From positions 868,001 through 932,000 of the forward strand of contig NZ_JACHLN010000003.1 in assembly GCF_014204495.1 (NCBI RefSeq): a DNA stretch of 64,000 nucleotides, in the 5' to 3' direction. Below the pieces are notes generated by a model, which did no database searches, was not told the origin of the DNA, and was given only the letters and a program-made list of their open reading frames with translations. Shown in pieces: positions 17,035 to 25,524 of the stretch. This stretch comes from Sphingomonas kyeonggiensis. GTDB lineage: Bacteria; Pseudomonadota; Alphaproteobacteria; Sphingomonadales; Sphingomonadaceae. Position numbers and translations under genes: made by a program. Every line of letters starts with the position of its first letter. Position 1 is the stretch's first letter.

Positions 17035-17976
17035 TCAACCCCGCCGTACCTTCTTCGCCGCTTTCTCCAACCCCGCGCGCTTCACCAGCGCCTTCACCCC
17101 GGCGACGCCGCGGTTGAACCCGCCCAGCGCTGCCATCGTCACCCGGTTGGCAAGCGAGGGGCGCAGCAGGAACAGGTCGACGCAGTCCACGCCGCCGGTG
17201 GCGAACTGGCGCTTGTGCTGGCCTTCGCCCTCGGTGAAGTCGAAGCGCGCGAACGTGCCTTCCTCGAACAGGTCGCGCATCGCCTCGAGCTGGAGCACGG
17301 CGCCCGGCGACAGGTCGTTGAACGCCGGATCATGGCCGACATAGGCATAGATCACCACGCCGCCCTCGATCACCGGGCAATAGAGATAGGCCGCCGGTTC
17401 GCCCGCGATGTAGAGCAGCCAGGCGCGGACCTGCCCCGCCGCGCCCTGCGCCAGCATCGTCGCGATGAACTCGGCGCTGTCGGGCAGGCCCGAGCCGAGC
17501 AGGCGTTCCTGGTAGGTGCGCAGCGAGATCCGCCGGGCGACGTCATGGAACGCCTCCAGCTCATGCGCCTCGCGAAAGGCACGCACATCGAGCTCGCCGC
17601 CGCTCTCGGCCGCGATCTTCTTCGCCTTGCGCTTGATGCCCTGGCGGGCATTGGACGACAGCCCGTTCCACCACGCATCGAAGCCGATGCCGAACTCGGT
17701 GAAGTAGCGCGTATAGCGCTGGCGGACGAAGGGCAGCATGTCGCCCGACGCCTTCACCAGCCCCGGCACCAGATGCTCGGGCAGCGAGGTGACGACATAG
17801 CCATGCGCCTCGCGCGGCAGCTGGGGCAGCACCGGCAGGCGATCCGCCCGGGCCTCGTCGAGCGTCAGCGGCAGGCGCACCAGTGCGCGCTGGATCGTCG
17901 CCAGCGTGCGCGCGCCGATCTCGAACTTGAGGCTGGTCGGCTTTGCCTGCGGCATTTCGGCGGTGACTTCGCTCAT
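17035..17976 (-). CDS. FemAB/BioF2-like acetyltransferase-fold protein
   Basis: 313 residues. The protein resembles the GNAT-fold group of FemAB-like and BioF2-like envelope transferases: WWNGLSSNARQGIKRKAKKI in the middle, then RTYQERLLGSGLPDSAEF, VRAWLLYIAGEPAAYLYCPV, and DLSPGAVLQLEAMRDLFEEG with FDFTEGEGQHKRQFATG. These read as a GNAT core with an acceptor site. It probably modifies a polysaccharide or peptide at the membrane face. The ATG at 17976 begins five bases after the deacetylase stop, so the two form an operon. The frame is open upstream, but that would overlap the deacetylase coding region. Confidence 0.78.
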   Translation of the reverse strand: MSEVTAEMPQAKPTSLKFEIGARTLATIQRALVRLPLTLDEARADRLPVLPQLPREAHGYVVTSLPEHLVPGLVKASGDMLPFVRQRYTRYFTEFGIGFDAWWNGLSSNARQGIKRKAKKIAAESGGELDVRAFREAHELEAFHDVARRISLRTYQERLLGSGLPDSAEFIATMLAQGAAGQVRAWLLYIAGEPAAYLYCPVIEGGVVIYAYVGHDPAFNDLSPGAVLQLEAMRDLFEEGTFARFDFTEGEGQHKRQFATGGVDCVDLFLLRPSLANRVTMAALGGFNRGVAGVKALVKRAGLEKAAKKVRRG

Positions 17977-17981
17977 CGCGT

Positions 17982-18938
17982 TCACGCGGCGCGCTCCTCG
18001 ACCAGGTTCGACCAGAGCTGCTCGGCCTGGCGCCAACGCGTGCGGAGCAGGTTCGGCCCGAGCGGTGCATCGTCCTGGCCCAGCGCCATGCGCGGACGGT
18101 CTGCGAAATGTTCGGTCACCAACACCCCCCGGCGGCTGGCCAACATGCGGCACAGCGCCTGAAAGCGCCGTACATGGACAGCGTTAGGCCGCGTCCCGGC
18201 GCGATTTGCAAGCTCGAACCCGTGGCTGACGATCGTGACTGCCGAATGGCTGCGGACCACGGCATGGTCGAGCGCGGCACGCATCTCGCCGGCCGAGAGC
18301 GCGCAGATCTGGAAATGGCGGAGATGCCCGGCGCGATCCTCGATCAGGGTCACTGGCACCTCGACGATCCCGCGATGCTCGATCGGGGCGATCTGGCGCG
18401 AGCCCAGGTTGATCGCGCTCGGCCAGGGATGCTCGGAGCCGTTATGGCTGCTGTCATAGACGAAGCCGAGCTGCGCCAGCGCGCCCAGCGTGTCGTCGCT
18501 CGCCGAATAGCTGCCCGAACGGAACGCCACCGGCTCCTGCGCACCCGCCGCGACCAGCATGTCGGACGCGCCTTCGATCAGCTTCACCTGCTCTTCGAAG
18601 CTGTAGTCGATCAGCTCGAACGCGCCATAGGTCGCGCCGCCGTCGCCGGCATGCGCGCCGGTCCAGTTGGGGTGGAGGTGCAGCTGCACTTCCTGTCCCG
18701 CCTCCAGGATCGCGCCGACCACGCGCTTGATCGGGTCGAGGCCATAGACCAGCGCCGGCATCGGATCGACGAAGAAGCAGGCCTTGAGCCCATGCTTCGC
18801 CAGCTGCTCCAGCTGCCAGCCGACCCCCACATTGGCGGGCTCCAGCGAACGCTGGACGATCGTATCGACATCGAGACCGGCGACATGGTGCCGCCACATG
18901 ATCTCGGTGTCGATCGTGATGAAGACCCGGGTAGCCAT
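17982..18938 (-). CDS. Polysaccharide deacetylase-like protein
   Basis: 318 residues. Motifs of carbohydrate esterase family 4 appear in order: FITIDTE (motif 1, normally TFDD), the metal-binding HLHPNW near residue 86, and FRSGSYSASD (motif 3, RxGxY). A later THEH-like histidine is replaced by VSHGFEL. No signal peptide is seen, so it may act in the cytoplasm or with a membrane complex. It is the first gene of a pair with the FemAB-like transferase, which suggests exopolysaccharide or lipid-linked glycan modification. Confidence 0.8.
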   Translation of the reverse strand: MATRVFITIDTEIMWRHHVAGLDVDTIVQRSLEPANVGVGWQLEQLAKHGLKACFFVDPMPALVYGLDPIKRVVGAILEAGQEVQLHLHPNWTGAHAGDGGATYGAFELIDYSFEEQVKLIEGASDMLVAAGAQEPVAFRSGSYSASDDTLGALAQLGFVYDSSHNGSEHPWPSAINLGSRQIAPIEHRGIVEVPVTLIEDRAGHLRHFQICALSAGEMRAALDHAVVRSHSAVTIVSHGFELANRAGTRPNAVHVRRFQALCRMLASRRGVLVTEHFADRPRMALGQDDAPLGPNLLRTRWRQAEQLWSNLVEERAA

Positions 18939-19000
18939 TCCGCCCCTTTAACGCAGGGGCGTGAAGATTTAGCCAACGCCCCGCCGCATCCTGGGCCGCA

Positions 19001-21790
19001 TCAGGGCTTGATCCCGTACTTCGCATAATCCTCGTCGATGCGCGGCGAGATCATCCGCGCGGCGGCGAGGTCGTCGGCCGCACCGGGTGCGCCGGTCTTC
19101 GTCCTGATCACCCCGCGCATGTACAGGCTCGCCGCCATGCCCGGCGCCTGGTCGAGCGCCGCGTCGAAATCGGCAATCGCGTCGTCCATCCGCCCGAGCC
19201 GGAAATAGACCAGCCCGCGGCTGTCGAGGATGGCCGCCGAAGAGTCGGCCAGCTCGATCGCCTTGGTGCAATCCTTGAGCGCGGTTTCGAGCGCGACGTT
19301 GAGCGTACCCTTGATCCAGCAGCGCTGGTTGAGCAGCGTGGGATTGCCCGGCGTCGCCTTGATCGCCGCATCCAGTGCCGCGACGGCATCGGCCGGCTTG
19401 CCGGCATCGCCGAGCAGGCTCGACTGGAGCATGATCAGGTCGTTCTTGTCCTTGCCGGCGGTCTTCATCCGCTCGGCGACCAGCGCCAGCGCCTCGACCG
19501 CCCCGCCATGATCGGCGCGCAACCGCGCATAGCTATCGAGTGCCGCGGCCGAGCCCGGCTCCAGCGTGCGCGCCTTGCTGATGTCTTCCAGCGCCTTGAC
19601 GTCATCGTTCAATGCGATGCGCAGCCGCGCGCGCCATAGATAATTGTCGGCGGTCGGTGCCAGCGCGATCACCTTGTCGACATCGACCAGCGCCGCCTTG
19701 CGGTCATAGATGCCCTCAAGGAAGGTCGCGCGCACCGAATAGCCCTCAACCTCCTTCGGCTTGTCGGCGATGCGCTTGGCATAGACCGCCAGCACCGGAT
19801 CGAGCAGCTTGCCCGCCCGCGCCGGCGCGATCGCCTTCCAGTAAGGCGGCGTATCCTCGGGCGCATCGAGCTTGAGCAGGCGCAGCTTGGCGGCATCGAC
19901 CTGCGCGCGCACCGTGGGGATATCGCCCGGCGCGATCTCTCGCACGCCGGTGGTAGCGCGGTCTTCCACCGTCACCCATTCGCCGGCCAGCTGCGTGCTG
20001 CGGCTCAGCGCCGCGCCGGCCAGGCTGGCGGGCAGGGTCTGGTCGCCTTCGAGCACGAAGCCGGCGCCGCTTCCGGGCAGGCGGATGCGGGTGCGAACGC
20101 GGGTGCTGCCGGGATCGCCGCTGCTCACCGGGATCGCGGCCCATTCGGGCTTGCTGCGATCGGGGGCGAACTCGACGCTGCTCACCGCGGTATCGAGGCC
20201 CAGCCGATAACGGCCATCCTCCTTCGTCCAGCCCGGCGAGGAGATGCCCGAGGCGGTGAGGATCGTCGCGCCGCTCGCCTCGTCATAGCGCACATTGCGT
20301 TCGCTGACCTGGGCGTTGGCGACATATTGGCCGACCGTGGCATCCGCCATCTCGGCGGCCTTGTCCTTGCCCATCTGCGCGGAGAAGCGGAGCATCATCG
20401 CGCTCTGGCCGCGCAGCTCGGCGCGCAGTGTGAAGGGCGCGGGCAGGTTTACGCCGGCGCGCCCGTCCAGCTCGACCTCGACCGAGGCATCGGGCCGGGT
20501 ATTGGCGCGCAGCGGCATCTTCTCCAGCCCGGCGCCCGCCACCCGCAGCGGCAGCGCGTTGCGGAACGGCGGCACGTCGTCGAGGTCGGCCTGGCGGCTG
20601 CCCAGCGCCGTGCCGTCAAGCCACAGCACCTGCCCGCCGATCGTCGCGCGGACGATCACGTGATCGAACGCGGACGGCGCCGGCATCCGGTTGGGCACAT
20701 TGTCGCCCAGCGTGGCATTGACCAGCGCCGGCTCGGCATCGATCCCCAGCGCGCGCAGCATCGCGGTCAGCAGCAGCGTTTTCGCCTTGCAGTCGCCATA
20801 GCGCAGCGTCCAGGTCTGGGCCGGCGTCTGCGGCACATAGTTGCCGCCGTCCATGCCGCGATAGAGGTAGCGCACCTGCTCCTGCACCAGCTGCAGCGCC
20901 ATCGCCGCACGGGTACGCGGATCGCTGGAAGCGGCCGCGATCTTCGCCACTTCGGCGGCGATCGGGCCGTCGGGCGCGATCGTGCCCTCGGTCTTGTAGA
21001 GCGGCGCCATTGTCCGCGACACTTCCTCCCAGCCGGTGAAGGTCGTCGCCTCGAACAGCGGCAGGGGGCGGAAGCGCAGCGGTGCGTCGCTCGGTACTTC
21101 CTCCGGTTCCGGGAACGGCATCAGCACGCCGATCTCGCGAAAGCCGTCATGGCTGATCGGCACGAAGGTGTCGGGCAGATATTGCGACTTGAAGTTCACC
21201 TTCATCGCCTCGGGCCAGATCACCCGGAGATGGCCATATTTCACCGGCGCGGGTGCTGCGATCAGCGGTGCCATGGTCTGCAGCCGGCCGCCCAGCGCGG
21301 GATCGCGCCGTACGGTCGAGATCACGACGCGCAGTACGTCGCCCACGCGCAGGCCCTCCACCGCCATGGTCGCGGTGAGCAGTCCGTTCATCTGCGCGCG
21401 TTCGAGCATCTGCTCGCGGCGCAGCACGGTGAATTTCTGCCCGGCCTTGAGCACATCGATCGTCTCGCCGCCGCGCAGGATCTCGACGCTGTGGACGATC
21501 AGCTCGCCGCTGGTCGGCTCCCAGGGGAATTGCAGCGTGCCCGCCTGGGTGAGGACCTCCGGCGATGCGATGTGGAGCATCATGTCGGCATAGGCCCAGA
21601 CTTCGTCGCCCTGCAGCTTCTGCTGCTGGTCGATGCGCAGGATCATGGGATCGTCGGCGGTCACCGCCTTGATGTCGATCACAGGGGCCGGCTGCACCCA
21701 GGCGGGCGCCGGCTGGTAGAGCGGCTGGTCGCCGGCATGGGCAGTGCCCGCCAGCAGGGCGAGCGCGAACGACGACAGAATGGTACGCAA
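19001..21790 (-). CDS. Exported DUF3857-transglutaminase protein with TPR tail
   Basis: 929 residues. A signal peptide (LRTILSSFALALLAGTAHAG) begins at a TTG at 21790 preceded by a run of G; no ATG gives a better start, and a GTG at 21841 would spoil the signal. Residues ~40-220 fit DUF3857. The transglutaminase-like core has RYGDCKAKTLLLTAMLRALG (catalytic Cys near 330), then FDHVIV for the His and LDGT for the Asp. The last ~230 residues are TPR repeats (AILDSRGLVYFRLGRMDDAI). Such proteins are periplasmic and of unknown substrate; the intact Cys-His-Asp set suggests a working cysteine peptidase or transglutaminase. Confidence 0.85.
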   Translation of the reverse strand: MRTILSSFALALLAGTAHAGDQPLYQPAPAWVQPAPVIDIKAVTADDPMILRIDQQQKLQGDEVWAYADMMLHIASPEVLTQAGTLQFPWEPTSGELIVHSVEILRGGETIDVLKAGQKFTVLRREQMLERAQMNGLLTATMAVEGLRVGDVLRVVISTVRRDPALGGRLQTMAPLIAAPAPVKYGHLRVIWPEAMKVNFKSQYLPDTFVPISHDGFREIGVLMPFPEPEEVPSDAPLRFRPLPLFEATTFTGWEEVSRTMAPLYKTEGTIAPDGPIAAEVAKIAAASSDPRTRAAMALQLVQEQVRYLYRGMDGGNYVPQTPAQTWTLRYGDCKAKTLLLTAMLRALGIDAEPALVNATLGDNVPNRMPAPSAFDHVIVRATIGGQVLWLDGTALGSRQADLDDVPPFRNALPLRVAGAGLEKMPLRANTRPDASVEVELDGRAGVNLPAPFTLRAELRGQSAMMLRFSAQMGKDKAAEMADATVGQYVANAQVSERNVRYDEASGATILTASGISSPGWTKEDGRYRLGLDTAVSSVEFAPDRSKPEWAAIPVSSGDPGSTRVRTRIRLPGSGAGFVLEGDQTLPASLAGAALSRSTQLAGEWVTVEDRATTGVREIAPGDIPTVRAQVDAAKLRLLKLDAPEDTPPYWKAIAPARAGKLLDPVLAVYAKRIADKPKEVEGYSVRATFLEGIYDRKAALVDVDKVIALAPTADNYLWRARLRIALNDDVKALEDISKARTLEPGSAAALDSYARLRADHGGAVEALALVAERMKTAGKDKNDLIMLQSSLLGDAGKPADAVAALDAAIKATPGNPTLLNQRCWIKGTLNVALETALKDCTKAIELADSSAAILDSRGLVYFRLGRMDDAIADFDAALDQAPGMAASLYMRGVIRTKTGAPGAADDLAAARMISPRIDEDYAKYGIKP

Positions 21791-21894
21791 GATGATCCCC
21801 CCGAATTTGATGGGAAATCTAGCGCGCCGCCTTGCCGCCACAAGCGAGGATGGGCGGATTATCTGTGCAGAAATGGTGCTTTAGTGTTTCCAGC

Positions 21895-23817
21895 TCAGCG
21901 CGCGTGGAAATAATCATAGACCTGCTGGGCCACGCCGGCGCTGACCCCCGGCGCTTTCTGCAGGTCCTCCAGGCTCGCCGAACGCACCGCGCGGGCCGTA
22001 CCGAAATGCATCAGCAGCGCCTTCTTGCGCGCCGGGCCGATACCCGGAACCTCGTCGAGCGGGCTCGCCCCGATCGCCTTGGCGCGCTTCTCGCGGTGCG
22101 CGCCGATCGCGAAGCGGTGCACCTCGTCGCGCAGCCGCTGGAGATAGAACAGCAAGGGCGAATTGACCGGCAGCATCAGCTCGCGCCCATCCATCAGGTG
22201 GAACACCTCGCGCCCTTCGCGCCCGTGATGCGGCCCCTTGGCGACGCCGACCAGGCAGACATCCTCGATGCCCAGCTCCTCGAGCACCGCGCGCGCGGCA
22301 TTCAGCTGGCCGCGCCCGCCGTCGAGCAACACCAGATCGGGCCAGGTGCCGCCCTGCCGGTCCGGATCCTCCTCCACCGCGCGGGCGAAGCGCCGGCTGA
22401 GCACTTCGCGCATCATGCCGTAATCGTCGCCCGCAACTGTCTCGGGACGCTTGATGTTGAACTTGCGATACTGGTTCTTCTGGAAGCCTTCGGGGCCCGC
22501 CACCACCATCGCGCCCAGCGCATTGGTGCCCTGGATATGCGAGTTGTCGTACACCTCGATCCGCTCGGGCGGCTCGGGCAGTTCGAACAGGTCCGCCACT
22601 TCGGCAAGCAGCTTGGCCTGGGTCGTGCCCTCGGCCAGCCGCCGGTCGAGCGCTTCCACCGCGTTGCGCTTGGCCTGGTCGAGCAGTCGCCGGCGCGGCC
22701 CGCGCTGCGGCACCCCCAGCGCCACCTTGTGCCCGGCGCGCTCGCGCAGCGCCTCGGCGAGCAGCGCCGCTTCCTCCAGGTCGCGATCGACGAAGATCGT
22801 CTTCGGCGGCGGCACTTCCTCGTAGAATTGCATCAGGAACGCCGCGAACACCTCGTCCTCCGACACCTCGTTGGTGTGCGCAGGGAAGAAGCTGCGATGC
22901 CCCCAATTCTGGCCGCCGCGGATGAAGAAGGCCTGGATACCCATCACGCCGCTCTTGCTGGCAAGCGCGAAGATATCCGCGTCGCCCACCCCCTCGGCAT
23001 TGATCGCCTGGCTGCCCTGGATGAAGGTCAGCGCCTTCAGCCGGTCGCGCAGGATCGCCGCCAGCTCGAAATCGAGCGCTTCGGCCGCATCCTGCATCTG
23101 CGCGCCGAGCTTGGCCTGCACCTTGGTCGACTTGCCCATCAGGAAGTCGCGCGCGTCGTCGACCAACTCCTCATAGGCCTCGGGCGCGATGCGATCGACG
23201 CAGGGCGCCGAGCAGCGGCGGATCTGATAGAGCAGGCACGGCCGGTCGCGCGTGTTGAAGAAGCTGTCGGTGCAGCTCCTGAGCAGGAACAGCTTCTGCA
23301 GCGCGTTGAGCGTCTTGCGCACCTGGCCGGCGCCGGCGAACGGGCCGAAATAATCGCCCTTCACCTTGCGCGCGCCGCGGTGGAGCTGGATGCGCGGGAA
23401 ATCGTGGTCGCGCCGCAGCAGGATGAACGGGAACGACTTATCGTCGCGCAGCAGCACGTTGTACGGCGGGCGGAAGCGCTTGATCAGCTGCGCCTCGAGC
23501 AGCAGCGCCTCGGCTTCGTTGTTGGTGGTGACGATCGTCATCGACCGCGTCTGCGCCACCATCCGCTGCAGCCGCTTCGACAGGCGCATGACCTGAGTGT
23601 AGTTGGTCACCCGGTTCTTGAGCGCCCGCGCCTTGCCGACATAGAGCACGTCGCCGCGCGCATCCTGCATCCGGTAGACGCCTGGCCGCGCCGGCAGCGT
23701 CTTCAGTACGTTGCGGATCGCGGCGACGCCCGCCTCGAGGTCAGGCGCATCGACGCCGCGCACGGCGAAGGTGGCGGTCTCTTCGTTGAATCGATTGGGC
23801 GAGTTGGGATCGGACAT
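21895..23817 (-). CDS. uvrC: UvrABC excinuclease subunit C
   Basis: 640 residues. UvrC makes both incisions in nucleotide excision repair. The GIY-YIG nuclease is at ~45-130 (RPGVYRMQDARGDVLYVGKA). A four-Cys-type region follows (LLRSCTDSFF, RPCLLYQIRRCSAPCV). The UVR motif lies near 220. The RNase H-like second nuclease shows VYDNSHIQGT and LVLLDGGRGQLNAAR, and the end is a helix-hairpin-helix (EVPGIGPARKKALLMHFG). The ATG at 23817 is chosen over an open extension to 23874, which would run into the divergent gene's leader. uvrA is also in the window at 53700. Confidence 0.95.
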   Translation of the reverse strand: MSDPNSPNRFNEETATFAVRGVDAPDLEAGVAAIRNVLKTLPARPGVYRMQDARGDVLYVGKARALKNRVTNYTQVMRLSKRLQRMVAQTRSMTIVTTNNEAEALLLEAQLIKRFRPPYNVLLRDDKSFPFILLRRDHDFPRIQLHRGARKVKGDYFGPFAGAGQVRKTLNALQKLFLLRSCTDSFFNTRDRPCLLYQIRRCSAPCVDRIAPEAYEELVDDARDFLMGKSTKVQAKLGAQMQDAAEALDFELAAILRDRLKALTFIQGSQAINAEGVGDADIFALASKSGVMGIQAFFIRGGQNWGHRSFFPAHTNEVSEDEVFAAFLMQFYEEVPPPKTIFVDRDLEEAALLAEALRERAGHKVALGVPQRGPRRRLLDQAKRNAVEALDRRLAEGTTQAKLLAEVADLFELPEPPERIEVYDNSHIQGTNALGAMVVAGPEGFQKNQYRKFNIKRPETVAGDDYGMMREVLSRRFARAVEEDPDRQGGTWPDLVLLDGGRGQLNAARAVLEELGIEDVCLVGVAKGPHHGREGREVFHLMDGRELMLPVNSPLLFYLQRLRDEVHRFAIGAHREKRAKAIGASPLDEVPGIGPARKKALLMHFGTARAVRSASLEDLQKAPGVSAGVAQQVYDYFHAR

Positions 23818-23915
23818 CGTCGCACGGGATTTAGGGTCCGCTTTCGTCGCGGGCAACTTGAACGGCCACATCAATGTGTCATGCTCGCCTCAAACACATG
23901 GAGGAGAGTCGTCCG

Positions 23916-24665
23916 ATGAAACTCGCCCTGTCCGCCGCGCTGCTCGCGCTGGCCGGCCCGCTCGCCGCGCACGCCCAGACCGTCCCCGTCCCGATCGCCA
24001 AGGGGCTCGCCGATGCCGGCCGCCCGCAGGCCGACAAGGATCGCGACGCCACCCGCCACCCCGGCGAGATCCTCGCCTTTGCCGAAGTCGCACCGGGCGA
24101 GAAGGTCGCCGACTTCATCATGGGCGGCGGCTATTGGACGCGCATCCTCGCCCCCACCGTCGGCGCGAAGGGCAAGGTCTATGCCTATCAGCCCGCCGAG
24201 TTCATCAAGTTCCGCGCGGCCTATGCCGACGAGCAGAAGGCGGCCGTGGAAGGCCGCGCCAATGTCGTGCCGTCGAGCGACAGCCTGCAGAGCTTCGCCT
24301 TTCCCGAGCCGCTCGACGCGATCGTGACGGTGCAGAACTGGCACGACATGCACCTCAAGGCATGGCCCGCGGGTTCGGCCAAGGCGATCGCGAAGAAGCT
24401 CTATGATTCGCTCAAGCCCGGCGGCGTGCTGCTGGTGGTCGACCATGTCGCCAACGCCGATCCGGACTTCGCCGCGCCGCAGACGCTGCACCGCATCGAT
24501 CCCGCCGCCGCCCGCGCCGAGATCGAGAGCGTCGGCTTCAAGTTCGAAGGCGAACTGCCGCTGCTGCGCAACCCGGCCGACCCGCATACGGCGAACGTCT
24601 TCACCCCGGAGATCCGCGGCAAGACCGACCAGTTCATCTACAAGTTCCGCAAGCCGAAAGGCTGA
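23916..24665 (+). CDS. Exported class I SAM-dependent methyltransferase-like protein
   Basis: 249 residues. The start at 23916 has GGAGGAG upstream and gives a classical signal peptide (KLALSAALLALAGPLAAHAQ). The mature part contains GEKVADFIMGGGYWTRIL (motif I position), VYAYQPAEF, LDAIVTVQNWHDMH and LYDSLKPGGVLLVVDHVA, as in Rossmann-fold methyltransferases. Periplasmic members of this family are common in alphaproteobacteria, yet SAM is not expected there, so the catalytic role is unclear. It is divergent from uvrC by about 100 bases. Confidence 0.85.
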   Translation: MKLALSAALLALAGPLAAHAQTVPVPIAKGLADAGRPQADKDRDATRHPGEILAFAEVAPGEKVADFIMGGGYWTRILAPTVGAKGKVYAYQPAEFIKFRAAYADEQKAAVEGRANVVPSSDSLQSFAFPEPLDAIVTVQNWHDMHLKAWPAGSAKAIAKKLYDSLKPGGVLLVVDHVANADPDFAAPQTLHRIDPAAARAEIESVGFKFEGELPLLRNPADPHTANVFTPEIRGKTDQFIYKFRKPKG

Positions 24666-24679
24666 TCGCAGACAATGCT

Positions 24680-24759
24680 GTTCCCCGGCGGAAGCCTGGG
24701 CCCGGGGTCAAAAAGCGAACCGGCATAGAAACCCTGGACCCCGGCTTCCGCCGGGGAAC
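24680..24759. repeat. REPIN-like element, copy C
   Basis: 80 bp, same plan and orientation as copies A and B, with paired changes in the palindromes (GTTCCCCGGCGGAAGCC against GGCTTCCGCCGGGGAAC). The centre reads CGGCATAGAAACCCTGG. The compensating change on both arms argues that pairing is maintained. It lies between convergent genes. Confidence 0.85.
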
Positions 24760-24778
24760 AGGAAGCCTCATTTGCTTT

Positions 24779-24970
24779 CTACCGCCCCGCTTCATTCTCC
24801 AGCGCGTTCGCCCGCGCCTCGATGCGTTGCATCGTCGCCTCGGTCCGCGCGCCGATGTTGTTCGCCCGGCGGTGCTCCTCCACCGCGCTGCGCCATGCAA
24901 CCCCGATCATGAAGACGAGCAGCAGGGCAGTGAGCGCGGTGGCGAGCTGGAGCCAGCGTTGAATGGTCAT
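24779..24970 (-). CDS. Small single-helix membrane protein
   Basis: 63 residues. One membrane helix (LATALTALLLVFMIGVAW) is followed by a charged helix with the pattern EATMQRIEARANALENEAG, possibly a coiled coil. GGGTGAAGGC lies just before the ATG. No family is recognised. It is flanked by copy C of the repeat and by the divergent gene at 25072, so it stands alone. It could be a small conserved sphingomonad protein or a chance frame; the helix plus ribosome site favour a real gene. Confidence 0.5.
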   Translation of the reverse strand: MTIQRWLQLATALTALLLVFMIGVAWRSAVEEHRRANNIGARTEATMQRIEARANALENEAGR

Positions 24971-25071
24971 GCCTTCACCCTAGCGTCCCCGGCCCGGCCC
25001 GGCCATCCCGGCCCTTTGCACCGGAATGGAGTCATGGCAGCATGGCGCCACGCAAACTGGGGGAAATCGTC

Positions 25072-25497
25072 ATGCGCATCCTGCTCGCGGCCGCCGCACT
25101 TCTGCCGCTCGCTTCGCCCGCTGCTGCCCAGCAATGGTATCATGTCGGCGGCAACGACAACACGCAGAGCTATGTCGACCTGGCCAGCCTGCGCCCGCTC
25201 GCCGACAAGATCATCGGCGATGTCGAGAGCGTCTATATCCAGCCGATCGGCGAGGGCATCATCGCCGCCAGGATCCGCACCGAGTTCAATTGCCAGGCCA
25301 AGACCTTCCGCACGCTCGAATACAGCTTCTACGCGCCGGGCGGCAAATTCCTCCGCACCGAGCCGTCGGAAACGTTGAACGAGATCAAGACGCCCAAGCC
25401 GAACAGCATCAACGAGTCGATCATGGACTTCGCCTGCCTGCGCAAGGGCGGCACCGCGGTGGCCAACCCGTTCACCCACGCGCCGACCCAGTTCTAG
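25072..25497 (+). CDS. Exported protein resembling surface-adhesin E domain
   Basis: 141 residues. A signal peptide (RILLAAAALLPLASPAAAQ) begins at the ATG at 25072; an open extension to 25042 has no benefit. The mature domain has WYHVGGNDNTQSYVDLAS, then IRTEFNCQAKTFRTLEYSFY and FACLRKGG. A one-domain beta protein with two Cys fits PF16747-type (surface-adhesin E) proteins, which are periplasmic and of unknown role. It is convergent with the kinase gene. Confidence 0.75.
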   Translation: MRILLAAAALLPLASPAAAQQWYHVGGNDNTQSYVDLASLRPLADKIIGDVESVYIQPIGEGIIAARIRTEFNCQAKTFRTLEYSFYAPGGKFLRTEPSETLNEIKTPKPNSINESIMDFACLRKGGTAVANPFTHAPTQF

Positions 25498-25524
25498 GCG
25501 CGGGCGGGCACGGGCCCGCCCCGC

